From: JAGGAG01 sp031402225
GTDB lineage: Bacteria > Gemmatimonadota > Gemmatimonadetes > Gemmatimonadales > GWC2-71-9
Length of the DNA stretch: 64,000 bases
Direction of reading: 5' to 3'
Assembly: GCA_031402225.1 (NCBI GenBank)
Contig: JANNSD010000023.1
Span: 39,375 to 103,374 of the forward strand
Shown here piece by piece: positions 8,162 to 15,706 of this stretch (the stretch's first letter is position 1; every line of letters starts with the position of its first letter). The notes beneath the pieces were generated by a model. It was not told the origin of the DNA and did no database searches. It saw nothing but the letters and a program-made list of their open reading frames with translations. The position numbers and the translations under genes were made by a program.

Positions 8162-9139
8162 ATGGCAGGTCGAGAGCAATATGAAGTTGTCATTGTCGGC
8201 GGCGGGCCCGCTGGGCTCTGCGCCGCCATGTATGGCGGGCGCGGCATGCTCCGCACCGTGCTGCTGGAGCGTGGTGTGCCCGGCGGCGAACTGCTGAATA
8301 CCGAGTGGATCGAGGACTATCCCGGTTTTCTCAAGGTGAAGGGCCGCGAGCTGGCCGACCTCATGACCCAGCACGCGCTGCAGTTCGGCGCCGAGATCCG
8401 GCAGGAGAACGCGGAGCACATCGTACGCCGTCCGGACGGCATGTTCGAGGTCACCACGTCGCTGGGGACGATCTTCGAGGCGCCGGCGGTCATTATCACG
8501 GCGGGCGGGACGCCGCTCAAGCTGGAGGTCCCTGGCGAGCTGGAATACGCCGGGCGGGGTGTGTCCTACTGCGCGGTCTGCGACGGGGCGTTCTTCAAGG
8601 GCGAAACGATCGTGGTGATCGGTGGTGGCGACGCTGCCGTGGAGGAAGCCGACTACCTGACGCGTTATGCCGAGAAGGTGTACCTCATCCACCGGCGGAG
8701 CGAGCTCCGCGCGTCGAAGATCCTGCAGGAGCGGCTCTTCCGGAACCCGAAGATCGAGGTGGTCTGGAACAAGCGGGTCCTGGAACTGTTCGGCGACCCG
8801 TCCGGCCTCAAGACGGTCGCCCTGGAGGATACGGAGACCGGTCTGCTCTCCGAGCTCAAGGCGACGGGCTGCTTCGTGTTCATCGGCTTCCGCCCGAACT
8901 CCGGGATCGTGCAGGGGCACTTCGCCCATGACGCCAACGGCTACATGATCACCGACGACCGCATGATGACCTCCATTCCGGGGCTCTTCGCCGCCGGTGA
9001 TCTCCGGGTGCAGCTCACCCGGCAGGTCACGACCGCGGTGGGCGATGCGACCACGGCCGCGATCGCCGTCGAGAAATACCTCACGGAGCGCCGCCAGTTG
9101 GCGGTCGGGGCAGGGGCGGGGGCCCACGCTGGTGTCTGA
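8162..9139 (+). CDS. trxB: Thioredoxin-disulfide reductase
   Basis: This 325 aa flavoprotein is of usual TrxB length. It contains the FAD motif (VIVGGGPAGLCAAMY), the redox-active CAVC followed by DGAFF, the NADPH-binding VVIGGGDAAVEEA and the C-terminal FAADLR-like segment (LFAAGDLRV). It would reduce thioredoxin with NADPH in the cytoplasm. The ATG at 8162 follows GGGAG by a few bases. Its end overlaps the next gene's GTG by 8 nt. The proximal variant CAVC matches the typical CATC/CAVC centre, so no key residue appears to be missing. Confidence 0.95.
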   Translation: MAGREQYEVVIVGGGPAGLCAAMYGGRGMLRTVLLERGVPGGELLNTEWIEDYPGFLKVKGRELADLMTQHALQFGAEIRQENAEHIVRRPDGMFEVTTSLGTIFEAPAVIITAGGTPLKLEVPGELEYAGRGVSYCAVCDGAFFKGETIVVIGGGDAAVEEADYLTRYAEKVYLIHRRSELRASKILQERLFRNPKIEVVWNKRVLELFGDPSGLKTVALEDTETGLLSELKATGCFVFIGFRPNSGIVQGHFAHDANGYMITDDRMMTSIPGLFAAGDLRVQLTRQVTTAVGDATTAAIAVEKYLTERRQLAVGAGAGAHAGV

Positions 9140-9779
9140 GCTGGTGGTGCGGAAATTCACCAACGGGCGCTTCGCCCAGAACAGCTACCTGCTGGGCGAC
9201 CAGCAATCGCGGGTCGCCGCGCTCGTCGATCCGGGCGAGGATCCGTCGGGCCTGCTCGCCGAGGTCACGCGTGGTGGATGGCGCGTCGAGGCCATCTGGC
9301 TGACGCACGCGCACATCGATCACGTCCTTGGCGTGCCGCAAGCGAGGCGGCTCACCTCGGCGCCGGTGCTCCTGCATGGCGACGATTTACCCCTGTACGC
9401 CAACGTGCCCCAGCAGGCCACCGCGATGGGCTTCAGCGCGACCGCGTTGCCGGCGCCGGATGGCGACCTGACGGAGGGCCAGTCGCTGGCGGTGGGGCCA
9501 CACCGCTTCGTGGTGCGTCACACCCCGGGACATTCGCCGGGCAGCGTGAGCTTCGTGGGCCCCGGGCTGGTGCTTGCCGGCGACGTGCTGTTCAGCGGCT
9601 CGATTGGCCGTACCGACCTTCCGGGCGGCAACTTCTTCACGCTGATGCGCAGCATCCACGCGCACCTCCTGGCCCTCCCCGATGACACCGTGCTCTACGC
9701 CGGTCACGGCGACGATTCCACCATCGGAATCGAGCGTGCCACGAACCCCTTCATTACCGGCGAGGTTCGCGCCGGATGA
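9132..9779 (+). CDS. MBL-fold metallo-hydrolase, glyoxalase II-like
   Basis: The product is 215 aa from GTG 9132, overlapping the trxB end by 8 nt. It has the metallo-beta-lactamase metal motifs THAHIDH, HTPGHSPGS, AGDVLF (bridging Asp) and a final GHGDDST. This pattern is shared by glyoxalase II-type thioester hydrolases and related small-molecule hydrolases. The long C-terminal substrate domain of true GloB is absent, so the reaction is undefined. Coupling with trxB hints at thiol metabolism, which is inference only. Confidence 0.85.
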   Translation: MSELVVRKFTNGRFAQNSYLLGDQQSRVAALVDPGEDPSGLLAEVTRGGWRVEAIWLTHAHIDHVLGVPQARRLTSAPVLLHGDDLPLYANVPQQATAMGFSATALPAPDGDLTEGQSLAVGPHRFVVRHTPGHSPGSVSFVGPGLVLAGDVLFSGSIGRTDLPGGNFFTLMRSIHAHLLALPDDTVLYAGHGDDSTIGIERATNPFITGEVRAG

Positions 9780-9798
9780 CCGCGCGCCCGGGGTCCGA

Positions 9799-11052
9799 AT
9801 GACATCCGGCGCGCTCGTCGATCAGCAGATTTTCTCATTGGCGGCGAGCACGCCGCTCGACATTGCAGGTTCTCCCCTCCCGCCACCGCTCCGGCCCGCC
9901 AGTACGCTCGGCGTGCTGGACATCTCCGAGTACGTCGGGGAGTTCACCGGGGGCGTGCGCACCTACCTGGCGGCAAAGGCCCGCTATGTGTCCCGGCGGC
10001 CGCACCTTCGGCAGGTGTTGCTCATTCCCGGGGCCCAGGATGCCATTGTGGAGTCCGATGGCGTCCGCTGCTACCGCCTGCGCGGACCGGCAATCCCCTT
10101 CAATCCTGCCTATCGCTTCATGCTGGCGACCCGGTCGACCAGCCGGATCGTGGCACACGAGCGTCCTGACGTGATCGAGGTGGGCAGTGCCTACTTCGCG
10201 CCCTGGCTCATTTACCGGGCCCGTCGACAGTATCAGGCGCCCGTCGTCTGGTTCTACCACGCGAACCTGCCCAGGCTGGTCGCGCCCCGCTGGGAACGCG
10301 AGCCGGCGCCGCGCCGCGCCCTCGCGCGCGCCGTCGGATGGTATGCGCGGCGGATCGCGGCGGCGGTTGACTGCACCATCGTGGCATCCGAGTTCGCCCG
10401 GCGCGACCTCGAACGCATCGGGGTGACCAACGTGGCGCACGTGCCCCTCGGCGTTGACCTCGAGCTCTTCCATCCGGCGCCCGCGAACCTGGACCCCGCC
10501 CGCCGCCAGCGCCTCGGCCTGCCCGACCGTCCGTTTGCGCTCTATGTCGGGCGCTTTACGTCCGAGAAGCAATCCGGCCGCCTCGTGTCCGAGTGGTCCG
10601 AGGTCTATCGTCGCACCGGTGTGACGCTCGTCATGGTTGGTGACGGGCCCCTTCGACCTCAGCTCGAGGCGCTCGCGGACCCGGGCGTCAGGCTGCTGCC
10701 CTACACCCGCGCGCGCGAGACAATCGCCGACCTGCACGCCGCCGCCGACTTCTACGTGGCCCCGGGCCCCAACGAGACGTTCGGGCTTGCCGCGCTCGAG
10801 GCGCTCGCCAGCGGAACGCCGGTGCTGTCAGTCGATGAAGGCGGTGTATCGGAGCAGGTCACGCGTTCGGGTGCGGGATTCCTCTATCATGCCGACGAAC
10901 CGGGCGCGATCCTGCGTGGCGTCGAGGCGATGATGGGTGCGGATCGCGCGGCCCTCGGCCGCCTCGGGCGCACGCACGCCGAGCGCGAGCATAGCTGGGA
11001 CTGCGTGTTCGATCGCATCTTCGGCGTCTACGAGGGACTGCTCGGCCGGTGA
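9799..11052 (+). CDS. Glycosyltransferase family 4 type protein
   Basis: The product is 417 aa from ATG 9799, which follows GGGGTCCG. It is a GT-B fold enzyme: N-terminal ISEYVGEFTGGVRTYL acceptor domain, then FALYVGRFTSEK and VMVGDGPLRP of the nucleotide-sugar domain. The conserved GPNETFGLAALEALASGTP (EX7E) region follows. Expected activity is transfer of a hexose from a nucleotide sugar to a lipid or glycan on the cytoplasmic face. The sugar is not predictable. The gene overlaps the DUF2334 gene by 4 nt and belongs to a three-gene module with it and a membrane protein. Confidence 0.88.
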   Translation: MTSGALVDQQIFSLAASTPLDIAGSPLPPPLRPASTLGVLDISEYVGEFTGGVRTYLAAKARYVSRRPHLRQVLLIPGAQDAIVESDGVRCYRLRGPAIPFNPAYRFMLATRSTSRIVAHERPDVIEVGSAYFAPWLIYRARRQYQAPVVWFYHANLPRLVAPRWEREPAPRRALARAVGWYARRIAAAVDCTIVASEFARRDLERIGVTNVAHVPLGVDLELFHPAPANLDPARRQRLGLPDRPFALYVGRFTSEKQSGRLVSEWSEVYRRTGVTLVMVGDGPLRPQLEALADPGVRLLPYTRARETIADLHAAADFYVAPGPNETFGLAALEALASGTPVLSVDEGGVSEQVTRSGAGFLYHADEPGAILRGVEAMMGADRAALGRLGRTHAEREHSWDCVFDRIFGVYEGLLGR

Positions 11053-11765
11053 CCCTGCTCGCTTCCATTCACGACGTGGCACCCCCGAACCTCCTCGCGG
11101 TCAAGCGCCTCTGGCAGCTCTGCCGGGAGGTCGGCGTGGTGCCGGCCCTCCTGGTGGTGCCCGACTGGCACGGGAGCGCGCCGATCGAGCATGACGCCGA
11201 GTTCATGGCGTGGTTGCGCGGCGCGGTGGCCGACGGCGCCGAGATCCTCCTGCACGGCGAGCGGCATGACGAAGTCGGGCGGCCGCGAGCACTGGGCGAC
11301 GCGGTGCGCGCCGTGGGCAGGACCGCGCGGGAGGGCGAGTGCCTCACGCTCGACGCGCCGGGGCTCGAGGCCCTTGTGGCCCGCGGCCTCGCCCGGTTGC
11401 GGGCCCTCGGTCTTTCGGCGCTCGGCTTTGTGCCGCCCGCGTGGCTGATGCGGGCGGACGCACGACCGGGCATCTTTGCGGCCGGCCTCTCGTTCGCTGA
11501 AGATGCGCGCGCGATCTACCTCGCCGCTGGACGCCGCGTGGCGTCGCCGGCGTTGCGATGGAGCACGCGCACGGCCGTCCGGGCGCGTGCGTCCGTGTCG
11601 GTGGCCGACTGGCGCTGGCGCTTCCAGCGGGGTGCACCCGTGATGCGCATCGCGCTGCATCCAGGTGACCTGCATCATCCTGCGGTTGCCCGGTCGGTGG
11701 TGCGCGCACTGGAGCGCTGGACCGCCGATCGCCACGTGAAACCGTACGCGTCGCTCATGGCCTGA
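11049..11765 (+). CDS. DUF2334-type polysaccharide deacetylase-like protein
   Basis: This 238 aa protein begins with ASIHDVAPP, the signature aspartate motif of the DUF2334 / NodB-like deacetylase superfamily. ILLHGERHDEVG supplies candidate metal-binding histidines, and a late ALHPGD follows. No signal peptide is visible, so action on the cytoplasmic side is likely. GTG 11049 overlaps the glycosyltransferase stop by 4 nt. From position I infer that it may de-N-acetylate the sugar attached by the upstream enzyme. That role is not proven by the sequence. Confidence 0.75.
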   Translation: MTLLASIHDVAPPNLLAVKRLWQLCREVGVVPALLVVPDWHGSAPIEHDAEFMAWLRGAVADGAEILLHGERHDEVGRPRALGDAVRAVGRTAREGECLTLDAPGLEALVARGLARLRALGLSALGFVPPAWLMRADARPGIFAAGLSFAEDARAIYLAAGRRVASPALRWSTRTAVRARASVSVADWRWRFQRGAPVMRIALHPGDLHHPAVARSVVRALERWTADRHVKPYASLMA

Positions 11766-11767
11766 CG

Positions 11768-12646
11768 ATGCACCTCTCTCCGCTGGCGGCGCACGCCATC
11801 TGCCTCGCCCTCGTCATCGCCGACCTCGTCGCGCGCACGTACCGGCTCCAATGGCTCACGCTCGGCGTCGGTTCGCGACTCACCTTTTCCGAGAGCCTCC
11901 GCATCAACGCCTTTGCTGACGCGGGCTCCACCCTCACCCCGATGCGCGTCGGCGGAGAGCCGGCGCGACTGGCCGGGATGCTCGCCTGTGGCGTCCCGGC
12001 AACCGCCTCGTTCGTGGCCATTGCCTACGAGGTCATTACCGCCTGGCCGGTCCTCATCGCGGTTGGCGCGTGGATCTTTCTCGGGTATGCGCCTGAATGG
12101 TGGGCCAGCGCCGGGCCGCAACTGACGGCCTCCGTGCGCAACGCCTGGCCGTGGGCACTCGCCATCGTCCTGGTCAGCGTCGCGGCATGGCTTGGCGCGC
12201 GCCGCGTGGCGCACGCCCTGCCGCGCCAGCTCAAGCGCCCGCTTGGGCGCATTCGCGTCTACTGGCGGCGCATGCCCACCTGGCCGCTCCTCGGGAGCCT
12301 GCCGCTGTCCCTGGTGAATGTCGTCACCCGGATCGCGTTGCTGCCGGTGCTGGCACTCACGCTCCCCGATCCGCCCGCGCTCCCGGTACTCGTGGTCGGC
12401 TCATTCGCCCTCATCTATGCGCAACTCATTCTGCCGACGCCCGGCGGGGCGGGGGCGGTGGAGTTCGGGTTTCTCGGGGGCGCGGCGGGAGATCTCGGGA
12501 ATGACGGTTCCCGGTTGCTGCTGGCCTGGCGCATCTACGCAAACGGTATCGGCACCGTACTTGGCATCTGGCTGGCCATTCGGCACTATGGCTGGCCGGC
12601 AGTGAAGGACGGCGTCGCGAGGACGTTCGGCGCCCGGCCCGGCTGA
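11768..12646 (+). CDS. Lysylphosphatidylglycerol synthase TM region / AglD-like membrane protein
   Basis: This 292 aa integral membrane protein has about seven hydrophobic segments. Features of the UPF0104/LPG_synthase_TM family include TPMRVGGEPARLAGML near residue 60 and LPTPGGAGAVEFGFLGG near residue 225. The family includes the MprF flippase part and archaeal AglD-associated proteins. A role in moving a glycolipid across the membrane is plausible next to a glycosyltransferase and deacetylase. It starts 2 nt after DUF2334 and runs convergently into the cupin gene with 2 nt between stops. Confidence 0.78.
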   Translation: MHLSPLAAHAICLALVIADLVARTYRLQWLTLGVGSRLTFSESLRINAFADAGSTLTPMRVGGEPARLAGMLACGVPATASFVAIAYEVITAWPVLIAVGAWIFLGYAPEWWASAGPQLTASVRNAWPWALAIVLVSVAAWLGARRVAHALPRQLKRPLGRIRVYWRRMPTWPLLGSLPLSLVNVVTRIALLPVLALTLPDPPALPVLVVGSFALIYAQLILPTPGGAGAVEFGFLGGAAGDLGNDGSRLLLAWRIYANGIGTVLGIWLAIRHYGWPAVKDGVARTFGARPG

Positions 12647-12648
12647 GT

Positions 12649-12972
12649 TCAGGCGGGAGGCGGTCCCATCGACACCAGCATCACGGTCTGCTCGAGCGCT
12701 TCATCCACGCCATGCCGCACGCCCGCGGGCGCCCACACCAGCGTGCCGGCCTCTGCGATCACGGTTTCCTCACCCACCGTCATTCTCGCCTTTCCGGAGA
12801 GCACAAGGTAGAATTTGTCGGCGCCCTCGTGGGCATGCAGGTGCTGCGACTGTCCTGGCCCGAAACAGTTCAGGCCGGCAAAAAGCGTCGACCCACGGGC
12901 CAGGTCGGCCTTCGTCGCCTTGGCGGGGTCGAAGTGAATCGCGTCAGAAATTCTGGAGAAATGACTCGGCAT
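12649..12972 (-). CDS. Small cupin-domain protein
   Basis: This 107 aa single-domain cupin lies on the minus strand. The metal motif QHLHAHEGADKFYLVLSG (G(X)5HXH(X)3-4E type) is followed by APAGVRHGV for the second cupin motif. The small size and intact histidines fit a metal-binding dioxygenase-like or sugar-binding sensor cupin, but no specific reaction can be assigned. It is one of few minus-strand genes here, convergent with the membrane protein. Its start faces the aspartase gene with 65 nt between them, where no clear promoter is seen. Confidence 0.8.
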   Translation of the reverse strand: MPSHFSRISDAIHFDPAKATKADLARGSTLFAGLNCFGPGQSQHLHAHEGADKFYLVLSGKARMTVGEETVIAEAGTLVWAPAGVRHGVDEALEQTVMLVSMGPPPA

Positions 12973-13037
12973 GCTGCTGCTCCCGTTCGCGACGTTCGCC
13001 CCGCAATGATGGTTCCCCGGCCATTGGCGCTCCTGGC

Positions 13038-14456
13038 ATGACCACGCGCATCGAGCACGACCCGCTGGGCGAAAAGGCCGTGCCGGCCGCCGCCCTCTAC
13101 GGCATCCAGACCCTCCGCGCCGCCGAAAACTTCCCCATTTCGGGGCTCCGGCCGCTGCCGGAGTTCGTGGATGCCGTGGTGTGGATCAAGCGCAGCGCGG
13201 CCCTGACCCACCGCGAGACGGGCCGGCTCGAAGCCCGCCTCGCCGACGCCATCGTGCAGGCCGCCGACGAGGTACTTGGCGGACAGCACCGCGACCAGTT
13301 CATCGTGGATGTGTACCAGGCGGGGGCCGGCACCAGTCACAACATGAACGTTAACGAGGTGCTGGCAAACCGGGCGAACGAGCTGCTGGGCTTCGAGCGG
13401 GGCACGTATGCGCCGGTGCACCCGAACGATCACGTGAACATGGCGCAGAGCACGAACGACGTGATCCCGACCGCCATGCGGCTCGCGACCCTGGCCATGC
13501 TCCGTCCCTTCCTCGCCGCCGTCGACATCCTGGCCGAGTCCCTCCTGAAGAAGGGCCGCGAGTTCGATCACATCGTCAAGTCGGGCCGCACCCACCTCCA
13601 GGATGCCACGCCGATCCGTCTGGGCCAGGAGTTCACCGCGTTCGGCGCCACGGTTGCGCGACACCGCGAAAAGCTCACCCGCGCCGCGGAGTGGCTGCGC
13701 GACCTCAACATCGGGGGCACGGCGGTCGGCACCGGCCTCAATGCCGAACCGCAGTACCCCGAGTTGATGTGGAAGTACCTCGAGGAAGTGAGCGACCTGG
13801 ACCTGCGGCTGGGAGAGGATCGCATCCAGCTCATGCAGTCGATGGGAGACATCGCGACCTTCAGCGGCGTGGTGCGGGCGTTCGTCCTCGACCTGAACAA
13901 GATCGCGAACGACATCCGCCTCCTCGCGTCCGGTCCCCGCACCGGACTCGCCGAGATCATCCTGCCGGCAGTGCAGCCGGGCTCCAGCATCATGCCCGGC
14001 AAGGTCAACCCGTCCATCGCTGAAATGGTGAACCAGGTCTGCTACCAGGCGCTCGGCCTGGATACCACGGTCGCCATGGCGTCGGAGGCCGGGCAACTCG
14101 AGCTCAACGTCATGATGCCGGTGATTACCCACAACGTCGTGTTCAGCCTCATGATCGTCGGCAACGCGTCCCGCGTGTTCGCCGAACGCTGCATCGACGG
14201 CATCGAGGCCGATGAAAAAGCCTGCGCCTACTGGCTGGAACGGAGCCCGGCGCTGGTCACCGCGCTGGCGCCCAAGCTTGGGTACGCGGAGGCCGCCAAG
14301 CTCGCCAAGGAGGCGATCGCCACCGGGCTCACGGTCCGGGAGCTCGTGGTCAAGAAGGGCCTCCTGGCAGGTTCCGAGCTCGACCAGATCCTTGACCTGC
14401 GGGCCATGACGGAGATCGGCATTCCGGGCGGCAAGCCGCTTCCCGGTGGCGGCTGA
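13038..14456 (+). CDS. aspA: Aspartate ammonia-lyase (fumarase/aspartase superfamily)
   Basis: The product is 472 aa of the class II fumarase/aspartase superfamily. Signature GSSIMPGKVNP (catalytic Ser loop) is present, along with SGRTHLQDATPIRLGQEF. Diagnostic segments favour aspartase over fumarase: HPNDHVNMAQSTNDV and VNQVCYQALG with EAGQLELNVMMP. It would reversibly deaminate aspartate to fumarate in the cytoplasm. ATG 13038 is the best start. An Rrf2 regulator follows 48 nt later, probably under its own promoter. FumC remains the alternative because both share most active-site residues. Confidence 0.8.
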   Translation: MTTRIEHDPLGEKAVPAAALYGIQTLRAAENFPISGLRPLPEFVDAVVWIKRSAALTHRETGRLEARLADAIVQAADEVLGGQHRDQFIVDVYQAGAGTSHNMNVNEVLANRANELLGFERGTYAPVHPNDHVNMAQSTNDVIPTAMRLATLAMLRPFLAAVDILAESLLKKGREFDHIVKSGRTHLQDATPIRLGQEFTAFGATVARHREKLTRAAEWLRDLNIGGTAVGTGLNAEPQYPELMWKYLEEVSDLDLRLGEDRIQLMQSMGDIATFSGVVRAFVLDLNKIANDIRLLASGPRTGLAEIILPAVQPGSSIMPGKVNPSIAEMVNQVCYQALGLDTTVAMASEAGQLELNVMMPVITHNVVFSLMIVGNASRVFAERCIDGIEADEKACAYWLERSPALVTALAPKLGYAEAAKLAKEAIATGLTVRELVVKKGLLAGSELDQILDLRAMTEIGIPGGKPLPGGG

Positions 14457-14469
14457 GCCGCTCACAAGC

Positions 14470-14498
14470 TTGTCGGCCCCCCGGAATTCGGAGATATT
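14470..14498 (+). promoter_or_regulatory. Candidate sigma-70-type promoter of the Rrf2 gene
   Basis: TTGTCG (14470-14475) and GATATT (14493-14498) are separated by 17 nt. The expected start of transcription would lie at or just before the ATG at 14505, so the transcript would have little or no leader. Confidence 0.4.
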
Positions 14499-14504
14499 GG
14501 CCTC

Positions 14505-14966
14505 ATGCGCGTTACCACCTGGACAGAGTACTCCCTGCTCATCTCGCTCCACCTCGCCAGGCGAGGCCGGAGCAGCCCGTCGCCGGTGGCCGCCCGCGAG
14601 CTGGCTGACACGGAGCGGCTGCCGCCGGACTATGTGGAGCAGATCCTCCTGCGGCTCAGGCGGGCCGGGCTGGTGGAGAGTGTGCGCGGCGCGCGCGGTG
14701 GGTACCTGCTGGCGCGGCAGCCGTCGGACATCTCGGTGCGCGATGTCATGCAGGCATCCGAGCACCAGACCTTCGAGGTGAACTGTGACACCCACCCGGT
14801 GGACAGCGAGCGTTGTGCCGGCGAGGCGCCCTGCAGCATCCGGCCCGTCTGGTTCGCGCTCCAGCAGCGCATCGATGACTTCCTCACGAGTGTAAGCCTG
14901 GCCGACCTGCTGCACGACGAGGCCCGGGTGCAGGATCTGGTGACGCTCACGTCCAGCGCCAGCTGA
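14505..14966 (+). CDS. Rrf2-family transcriptional regulator with three cysteines
   Basis: This 153 aa regulator opens with MRVTTWTEYSLLISLHLA and continues with a winged helix (RLPPDYVEQILLRLRRAGLVES, RGARGGYLLAR), as in IscR/NsrR/RsrR proteins. Cys94, Cys104 and Cys110 (C-X9-C-X5-C) lie where iron-sulfur ligands occur in this family, so it may carry a cluster that senses iron, NO or redox state. No isc/suf gene is nearby, so its targets are unknown. A 12 bp hairpin terminator follows. Confidence 0.87.
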   Translation: MRVTTWTEYSLLISLHLARRGRSSPSPVAARELADTERLPPDYVEQILLRLRRAGLVESVRGARGGYLLARQPSDISVRDVMQASEHQTFEVNCDTHPVDSERCAGEAPCSIRPVWFALQQRIDDFLTSVSLADLLHDEARVQDLVTLTSSAS

Positions 14967-14988
14967 CAGCCTCGCACCGCACGAAAAC

Positions 14989-15017
14989 GGGCCCGGTCGC
15001 TGGGTGCGACCGGGCCC
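14989..15017 (+). terminator. Rho-independent-type terminator after the Rrf2 gene
   Basis: A perfect 12 bp stem (GGGCCCGGTCGC / GCGACCGGGCCC) encloses the loop TGGGT and is followed by TTCTC. It lies 22 nt after the Rrf2 stop and 30 nt from the tRNA 3' end, so it may serve both strands. The U-tract is short. Confidence 0.75.
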
Positions 15018-15046
15018 TTCTCGCAACTGCTGCTTTGGGTATCCAG

Positions 15047-15130
15047 TGCCGAAGGGGGGACTCGAACCCCCACGGGCTTGCGCCCACTGCGCCCTGAACG
15101 CAGCGCGTCTACCAGTTCCACCACTCCGGC
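15047..15130 (-). tRNA. tRNA-Leu (anticodon CAG)
   Basis: On the minus strand an 84 nt cloverleaf can be folded. The acceptor is GCCGGAG paired to CTTCGGC (one G-U) with discriminator A. The anticodon stem CTGCG/CGCAG encloses loop TTCAGGG with anticodon CAG. A long variable arm is present, as expected for class II tRNAs, and the T arm contains GGTTCGAGTCC. The 3' CCA is not encoded. A good promoter lies just upstream on the same strand. Confidence 0.95.
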
Positions 15131-15141
15131 GAAGGGCGGTA

Positions 15142-15170
15142 AACGTATCACGCAGTGTGAGACGCGGCAA
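15142..15170 (-). promoter_or_regulatory. Promoter of tRNA-Leu
   Basis: Read on the minus strand, TTGCCG (15170-15165) and TACGTT (15147-15142) are 17 nt apart. The -10 element ends 12 nt before the tRNA 5' end, a spacing typical for a stable RNA promoter. Confidence 0.55.
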
Positions 15171-15179
15171 GCAGTTTGG

Positions 15180-15208
15180 TTGACCATGCCGAAGTGGGGG
15201 CCTATCCT
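15180..15208 (+). promoter_or_regulatory. Promoter of smpB
   Basis: TTGACC (15180-15185) and TATCCT (15203-15208) are separated by exactly 17 nt, and the smpB ATG lies 13 nt further on. It is the closest match to a housekeeping promoter in this region and is divergent from the tRNA promoter. Confidence 0.6.
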
Positions 15209-15220
15209 TCACTCGCAACG

Positions 15221-15706
15221 ATGGTTACGCCTTCGAAGTCCCCCGCGGAAGACAAGCTCTTCGTGGCCCGGAATCCCCGGGCGTCCTACGACTATCACAT
15301 CCTCGATACCTGGGAGGCGGGCCTCGTCCTGACCGGCACCGAGGTGAAGTCGCTGCGGTCCGGCAAGGCGTCCATCAAGGAGGCCTACGGCCGGGTTCGC
15401 AACGGGGAAGTGTTCGTGGACGGGCTCAACATTACGCCGTACGCCCAGGGCGGGCACTACAACCACGACCCGATGCGGACCCGGAAGCTGCTGCTCCATC
15501 GCAAGGAGATCGAACGGCTGATCGGGGCAACCGAGCAGAAGGGCCTCACGCTGGTGCCGCTCGAGCTCTATTTCCGCCGCGGGCGAATCAAGCTGCTCGT
15601 GGGGCTTGGACGCGGCAAGAAGCACCACGACCGCCGTGAAGACGTGAAGAAGCGCATGGCAGAGCGCGACGTCGCCCGCGCCCTGTCCAACCGGAGCCGC
15701 GAATGA
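15221..15706 (+). CDS. smpB: SsrA-binding protein SmpB
   Basis: This 161 aa protein binds tmRNA and delivers it to stalled ribosomes for trans-translation. Recognisable segments are YDYHILDTWEAGLVLTGTEV, the KSLRSGKASIKEAYGRV beta-barrel and a basic C-terminal tail (GRGKKHHDRREDVKKRMAERD) needed in the decoding centre. ATG 15221 is chosen because an upstream in-frame start at 15176 would precede the promoter's -10 element. The 3' end overlaps the amidase start by 4 nt. The tmRNA gene itself is not in the window. Confidence 0.95.
   Translation: MVTPSKSPAEDKLFVARNPRASYDYHILDTWEAGLVLTGTEVKSLRSGKASIKEAYGRVRNGEVFVDGLNITPYAQGGHYNHDPMRTRKLLLHRKEIERLIGATEQKGLTLVPLELYFRRGRIKLLVGLGRGKKHHDRREDVKKRMAERDVARALSNRSRE

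Noticed and set aside
12870..15218. Long minus-strand open frame (782 codons) opposite the aspartase and Rrf2 genes
   Set aside because: It runs antisense to clear family proteins and through the tRNA-Leu gene. High GC content makes such frames common; the translation has no recognisable motif.
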